Position numbers and translations under genes: made by a program
From: Lineus longissimus
Taxonomy: Eukaryota; Nemertea; Pilidiophora; Heteronemertea; Lineidae
Reading direction: 5' to 3'
Length of the DNA: 60,000 bases
Assembly (NCBI RefSeq): GCF_910592395.1
Contig: NC_088326.1
Coordinates: 13,275,001 to 13,335,000 of the forward strand
The notes under the pieces: model-generated
What the model saw: the letters and a program-made list of their open reading frames with translations, nothing else
Told to the model about the DNA's origin: nothing
The model's database searches: none
Part shown: positions 54,901 through 60,000 of the stretch, one piece after another
How positions within the stretch are numbered: the first letter of the stretch is position 1
Layout of the letters: every line of letters begins with the position of its first letter

Positions 54901-57400
54901 GCCAACCTGTTCGCCCTGGAGAGATTTATGTTTATTTTCTTCGTAAATCTTTTTTTCTAAATTTATCAAAATCTTTGTCTAAACAGACTATGTTTTTAAA
55001 TCGTGGACGAGTTTTGCATTGCGAATACCTAGCAGTATACCCCAGTGTGACAGCGATGACAATTCCCCGTTTTGATTATGGACTTGACTCAAGAAAGTCT
55101 CCAGCCGAAGCTAAAAATCATATAATGAAAGCCTTGTTCACCCGCAACTGAATATCACAGCCTCCCTCAGCCTGACCAGCTTCATTAAGGCTGACGTCAT
55201 TGCCGCGAAATACGCCAGATGATAAAGCCAATCCATAAAAATGGCGCGTAAGTGGAAACCATCACTCTCGCAATCTGGCGACTAATTTCTCTTTCATGCT
55301 CAGGAGATAGGACGCCATCGCCTTCTGTCAACTGTCATGAGGCAGAAGGGCAAGTGAAGTGATGTCATATAGATAGATATTCTCGTAAAACACTTAATAG
55401 TACTCGCGCTGTACTAGATATATTCAATTGGTACTTTCCTTCGCCTACAAGGTTTCTTCGCCTGATTAACGTCACTGCCGCGAAAGAAACGCCTCACGTT
55501 CAAATGGTAAAGAATACTGATAACGTTTGGACGTTTGTTTCAATTGTCGTGTGCAGACCTGCATCTTCAACTTTCCCTCAGCGTCAATCAAACTTCGAAC
55601 CAAACCCATCATATCTCAGTATCACTGTTTCCTTATCAATAAACGACCTGGGCTGACCGAAGTATACTTAACAAGCTATTTGACTAATTCTACAAGATAA
55701 CTTATCAAAATGCTGTCCAGAGTTTGACTCGCTCATCCGGTTTCCAGCGCCAGACTTTCGTACTTTATACAGTCCCGTCGACAGAGAAATACTCCCGAAT
55801 GTAATGCGCCCTTTTACATTAATGCATTTCCTTGAGACAAACACCCTGTTCTGGGTATCTCAACGAGGGTTAGACCAATTTACTGACTCGTTGATTGCAA
55901 CTGGTGTTGTATTAGGCCACCTGTGGTAAATTCGAGTGCCCGATATGAATTTAATGTACTGTAAAATCAAAAAGGTCAAAGAAGTAGACGAAGAAGAAGA
56001 TGGAGAAGAGGTTTGGATGTACATGTACTGTTTTACAGCCGAATCATATTTCTGGCCTTCACATTGGTCGAAGGTCAAAACAGTTCGATATCTTCATGAG
56101 TATTTTATATGAAAACTTTTTCTTGCACTGTAAATACATAGAGGAACCAATATGCATGTACAACTAGTGACAAAAATAGAGCCAAAATCATAATTCACCG
56201 AATGGCTACTATGAAGTTTTTCAAAAATTGCCAAAAAAACAGCGGAAGCATGACTAAAGAAAATAAATGGGTAGTTACTTTATTTGTGCAGGCGCTGGTA
56301 TCGAAAGAAATCACGAAACCCATTTTTCACCTACAGAATCGGGACCACCGCGAAGAGCATGGTTCCAAAATGTTTCTCGTTGGCCCAAAGATATATAGGC
56401 TATGAGCCTCTAATCCAATGGCGTGGTTTCATCTCCGCTCACCTCGGTCGGAAGAAAGCCATTTGTCACCAATTCGTAGACCACCGTGGCTGAGACACGA
56501 GACACTCCGTCGCAAGCGCAAGCGGGGTGTATTGTTTCCAAAATGTTTGGTGGTCCACATTTGATATTATCTTTTTTACAAAAATGTTTCGAAAAGCATC
56601 AATGTTTATGTTGGTCTAATTTTAAGAAAGTGTTCGTTTTATTGAGATGACAGAAGCAAGTGGATACAGACGTGTGCCAATTGCCTCGAGTCGGAAGCCA
56701 GGAAGACGGCATTGGTAATTCATAATATTGCAAGGACCTACCGCGCCCCATTTGCCCCACTCCCAACCGAACTGTCGTCTCTGTTCCCTCATCCAGGCTC
56801 CCTGTGGTTTCTATCACTACCAGAGCAAAGCATGCGGGACTTGAAGAAAAAGATAAATTAGAAATGTGTCCTTGAAATAGCCCATAATTTGATTAAATTG
56901 ACATTTGCAAGTGGCTGCAGGAGTCTCCACTCGAAACGTATTAGGGAATCGGTGTTAATGTTCGGTGGTCGGAGACTAGTTCAAGAAACGGACGAAGAGA
57001 GAGTGAGTATCCGAGAAATGTTTAGCTATTCTACAGTTCATATCACGAGAAAATGGCACTCTCGTATTCTTCGATTCCATACAGAAAACACGGAGGTAGA
57101 ACAAAATGTAATAATTCGTGTGAATCTTCAAAGTCTGAAGTATCTGAAAATCACACTGACTTGGCCAAAATTGGACTGCGCATGACTAAGAACTATGAGA
57201 TAGAGATAAACACCGTCAATTTTTCCGAGTGATTCTTAGACATTTTTGTGTTCAGTGCCAACAACTCTTTGATAGTGATACAATGCAAATACATATAAAC
57301 AACCCCCTAAGGTACATCATATTCTCACATACATTACAATAGGCCTAAAAACAAAGGAACTAGTTCTCAGCCAACTAAATATATAATGCAATAAATTACA
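52000..57400. other. Intergenic sequence, no supported gene
   Basis: AT-rich, with one 132-codon frame at 54753-55151 that has no recognised domain and a phenylalanine/arginine-rich composition, so it is not called. A short GC-rich block lies at about 52700-52730. No tRNA, SINE or satellite was identified. Confidence 0.4.
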
Positions 57401-57419
57401 ATCCAACAAAAGTGAAACG

Positions 57420-57660
57420 TCATCCGCCGCCCGCCCAGGATGGCGAGAGGCAGCGAGTTTTAGTTGATGGCGCCAACCAGGCGGTTGCTAGGCAGTGATT
57501 GCTAAGGTTGTTGCTAGTGTGAGCCAATAGCGAAATGGCTTGACGCCAAATAGGGCAGGTGCATTTCAAGCTCGTTCCTAGGTAACCGAGGTGTTGTACA
57601 TTTCATTTAAAGAGGAGGAGGTAAATGAGTCGCTTTCGTGGCTGCAGATATCCGGAAATT
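57420..57660. promoter_or_regulatory. Promoter-like block with RFX X-box
   Basis: A GC-richer interval in AT-rich surroundings. It contains a palindromic X-box GTTCCTAGGTAAC at 57574-57586, which fits the RFX consensus RYYNYY-N-RRNRAC. It also contains several GTTGCTAG half-sites (57482-57520), a GGCGCCAA box (57469 onward) and a CCAAT box (GAGCCAATAGCG, 57521 onward). X-boxes are typical of promoters of ciliary genes. The gene driven, and its strand, are not visible; its first exon may be non-coding or outside the window. Confidence 0.45.
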
Positions 57661-57774
57661 GGAGTTCCCTACCTCTTCAGTAGGTTGGACACACTCTGTG
57701 TCATTTAATAGGCTGATGTCAGAATTACATTCTTTGAGAATGTATTGATAGAATAATGATATTAGATCATACTA

Positions 57775-57998
57775 AAATGAGATGACATCATATTAAAAAA
57801 TGGGATGACACCTTATTAAAATGAGAGAACATCGTTTTAAAGTGAGGTGACATCACAGCAAAATCCGATAACATCTGATTAAAATGTATTAACATCACAT
57901 TGAAATTAGATAACGTCACATTGAAATTAGATAACGTCATATCAAAATGAGATAACGGCGAAATAAAATGGAGAACATCAGTAAAATAAGATGACAGA
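57775..57998. repeat. Degenerate array with strict 21-bp period
   Basis: An AAAATGAGATGACATCATATT-like unit recurs eleven times. The AACATC/AACGTC/GACATC core begins at 57785, 57808, 57829, 57850, 57871, 57892, 57913, 57934, 57955, 57975 and 57994. Spacing is 21 in seven consecutive steps, although the sequence itself has diverged to about 60-70%. Many cores resemble bZIP half-sites (TGACATCA, AACGTCA). Confidence 0.9.
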
Positions 57999-57999
57999 A

Positions 58000-60000
58000 T
58001 GATGAATAATGTCTCATTTCAATATGTTGATGAATCAAGTATCGTCGGATTGTTCTCCTGACGAGGTACCGATGTTCATTCATGCTGAAGACACCTGAAA
58101 GACTGATTATTGTAGAGCCGCTGTGATGGTTTGCCGACTCTCATTCTGCATGGTCGCTGCATCGCAGAAAGTCATGTACATGCCTCGCATTGGTCTCTTC
58201 CAAAGACAGGTGAATTCAGCAAAAATGTCTTTGATTTGAGGGACTTTACAGGTAGTACATGTATGTCAGATATTGATGTACATACACCAACAGGGAGAAA
58301 GCTGAGGTGACATGCCCACTGGCTCAAACAAATCTGGCCCAAGTCACACTCACAGAACCAAGAATTTCAGGCTGTCGTCGAGAGCAACGTAGAACAAGAT
58401 GTAGATTAGGGTTAGTTGCCTGGATCGGTTGCTAACGTCAGTGCCATCGCCATCCAGCAGCTTGTGGACTGAGAAACAGGTAACAACACTCTGTAGAACT
58501 GTCAATGATCAACCTGTACACGGTCGTCTTCTTCAAGTTCAATTTTGAAAGAAAACCTCATGTCAAAAATAATTTAGTTAAAAAAACCTGCAGCGGGTCT
58601 TTCTAATTGAGCATGTGGCGTGTGGAACGTCACTCAACGCGTGACGCCCCACGAATACCCCGGGGAACAGGCCAGATCCGCGGAAGCAAAACAGGACAGA
58701 ATGCGCCAGCGGACGGTTGTGCTTGATTCTGACTGGCCACCAAGGCATACTTGAGTGGGATATGAACCCATGTTTATCAGTTCTATCTCAGATCTTGCCA
58801 GTAGAAGGTCGACTTGAACCTGCTGCATCAAACTTCACGGATACGCTCACGTCATATCTTGGTGTAGTTGCAGATCGCTGATTGTATGGACTTACGTGTT
58901 ACTGATTCTGATTTCAGACATTCTGTCAGCGTGACTCTCTCAAACAAGCTACAAAGACACATCCTTTGATAAAGGTTCTAACCACACAGTTGATAGACTT
59001 TCGGTGAGTAGACAACTGAAGGACCTAAACTTTCACTTAGGTTTTTATTTGCATGGACTATAGGCCTAATGATTGTGATATGACGATGACTATATCGAAG
59101 TGACAGAAAGACGCTGTCGATAAAACCATAGGCTCAAGAGGTGAGCTGGGACGTTATCATGGAGAGTGACTTGATAGTCCATGTAGTATCTTTCCGATAG
59201 CTTGGTACATGGACTTATACTTATTGTGGTATCACGAAGAAGTTAGAAAACCAGTCGATAAGAGCCTGACATGCATCATAGTTATTACAGTCACAAGGTG
59301 AGTAGCAAATGGCAGTTAATAGAAATAGAACTAGAGCCATAAACTTAATTGTGAAGAGGTGACATGGAACATTCCACTGATTTGGACTATACGTGTCTTA
59401 GGACACTTCTACTAACTAAGATTCATATTTTGTTGGGCTGGTCATTAATAAGCCTATCGACTGATGTCGGGTATGTTCTGAGATTGTACTGTCACGGGTC
59501 ATGATCCATCTAAAGCTTCGAGAAATCCACCTTACAGAAAGACAGTCGAAAATACCATGGGAATTGACCGACAAGGTATGACACGAATAGGAAAGCAAGA
59601 GTAAGGGGTCGGATGGATGATGGAATCTGAACAATGACTGCTTCATCCACAGTGTTTTCAGGCAAACGTTACTTAAGTGTGATGTTTTCTCAACTTCCCT
59701 TTGATGCATTTAAAATTGAATTGGTCAAAGACGCTAACTTTCTATCGTGTTTGCGATTTAAGGAATGTCGTACCGATTACTTATATATATATCAGGCTAC
59801 CGATTTATAGTGGCAAGTTTGGTAACAAATGCTTGTGGGTCAATTTCACCTAATTTCGGGTCAGTCAACGCGTATCAATCTGCTTTAAGTTCACTTTCAG
59901 ACACATCGGCACTTAAAACACTCACTGAACAGGATAATCAACAAAAGTGGATGTTTTCTTAGTTAATACACACCACTCGAAAAAAACTTATTTTCTCAAA
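58000..60000. other. Intergenic or intronic sequence, nothing recognised
   Basis: No exon with adequate signals. It could be the first intron of a gene starting at the X-box block, which cannot be tested from this window. Confidence 0.35.

Noticed and set aside
54753-55151. 132-codon + frame
   Set aside because: Longest non-repeat frame in the right third but of odd composition, without domain, splice signals or a promoter; plausible by chance in AT-rich sequence.

Overview
This is a window of a eukaryotic, almost certainly animal, nuclear genome. The genes have many short exons with GT-AG introns, there is a nuclear tRNA gene, tRNA-derived SINEs, MITE-like elements and long satellites, and nothing resembles an operon. 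Gene content and repeat style suggest a marine invertebrate, but the phylum cannot be fixed from this sequence.

Layout. (1) 1-12.6 kb is repeat-rich. It holds the N-terminal RING exon of a TRIM-like protein that runs off the left edge (- strand), a 65-bp minisatellite, a family of inverted/direct repeats (1.7-2.6 kb), a tRNA-Phe(GAA) gene (-), the complete two-exon gene for ABT1, a ribosome-biogenesis factor (+, 3031-4056), a 59-bp minisatellite and several weaker candidate exons. (2) 12.6-24.3 kb is one gene on the - strand: 17 coding exons whose phases all fit together, encoding a 1041-residue protein. It has an acidic N-terminus, a charged helical segment, a beta-rich C2-like region and four membrane segments near the C-terminus. 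Its likely 3' UTR is about 2.2 kb, and a promoter with two CRE sites lies about 0.75 kb upstream of the ATG. (3) 25.0-42.9 kb is a satellite of about 22.6 head-to-tail copies of a 793-bp unit. Every complete unit carries a tRNA-like module with a perfect B box, a run of eight T immediately after it and a TATA-like motif before it. (4) 43.2-46.6 kb is a second well-supported spliced gene (+): five coding exons, 534 residues, with a first coding exon made of about twelve copies of a 23-residue repeat. (5) 46.6-60 kb is mostly non-coding, with duplicated sequence after that gene, a promoter-like block with an RFX X-box near 57.5 kb, and a strict 21-bp periodic array just downstream of it.

The genes do not form a pathway. 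ABT1 is housekeeping. The 1041-residue and 534-residue proteins are the two substantial genes I could reconstruct and not securely name. The most striking element is the satellite, which looks like a tandem array of potential RNA polymerase III transcription units derived from a SINE.
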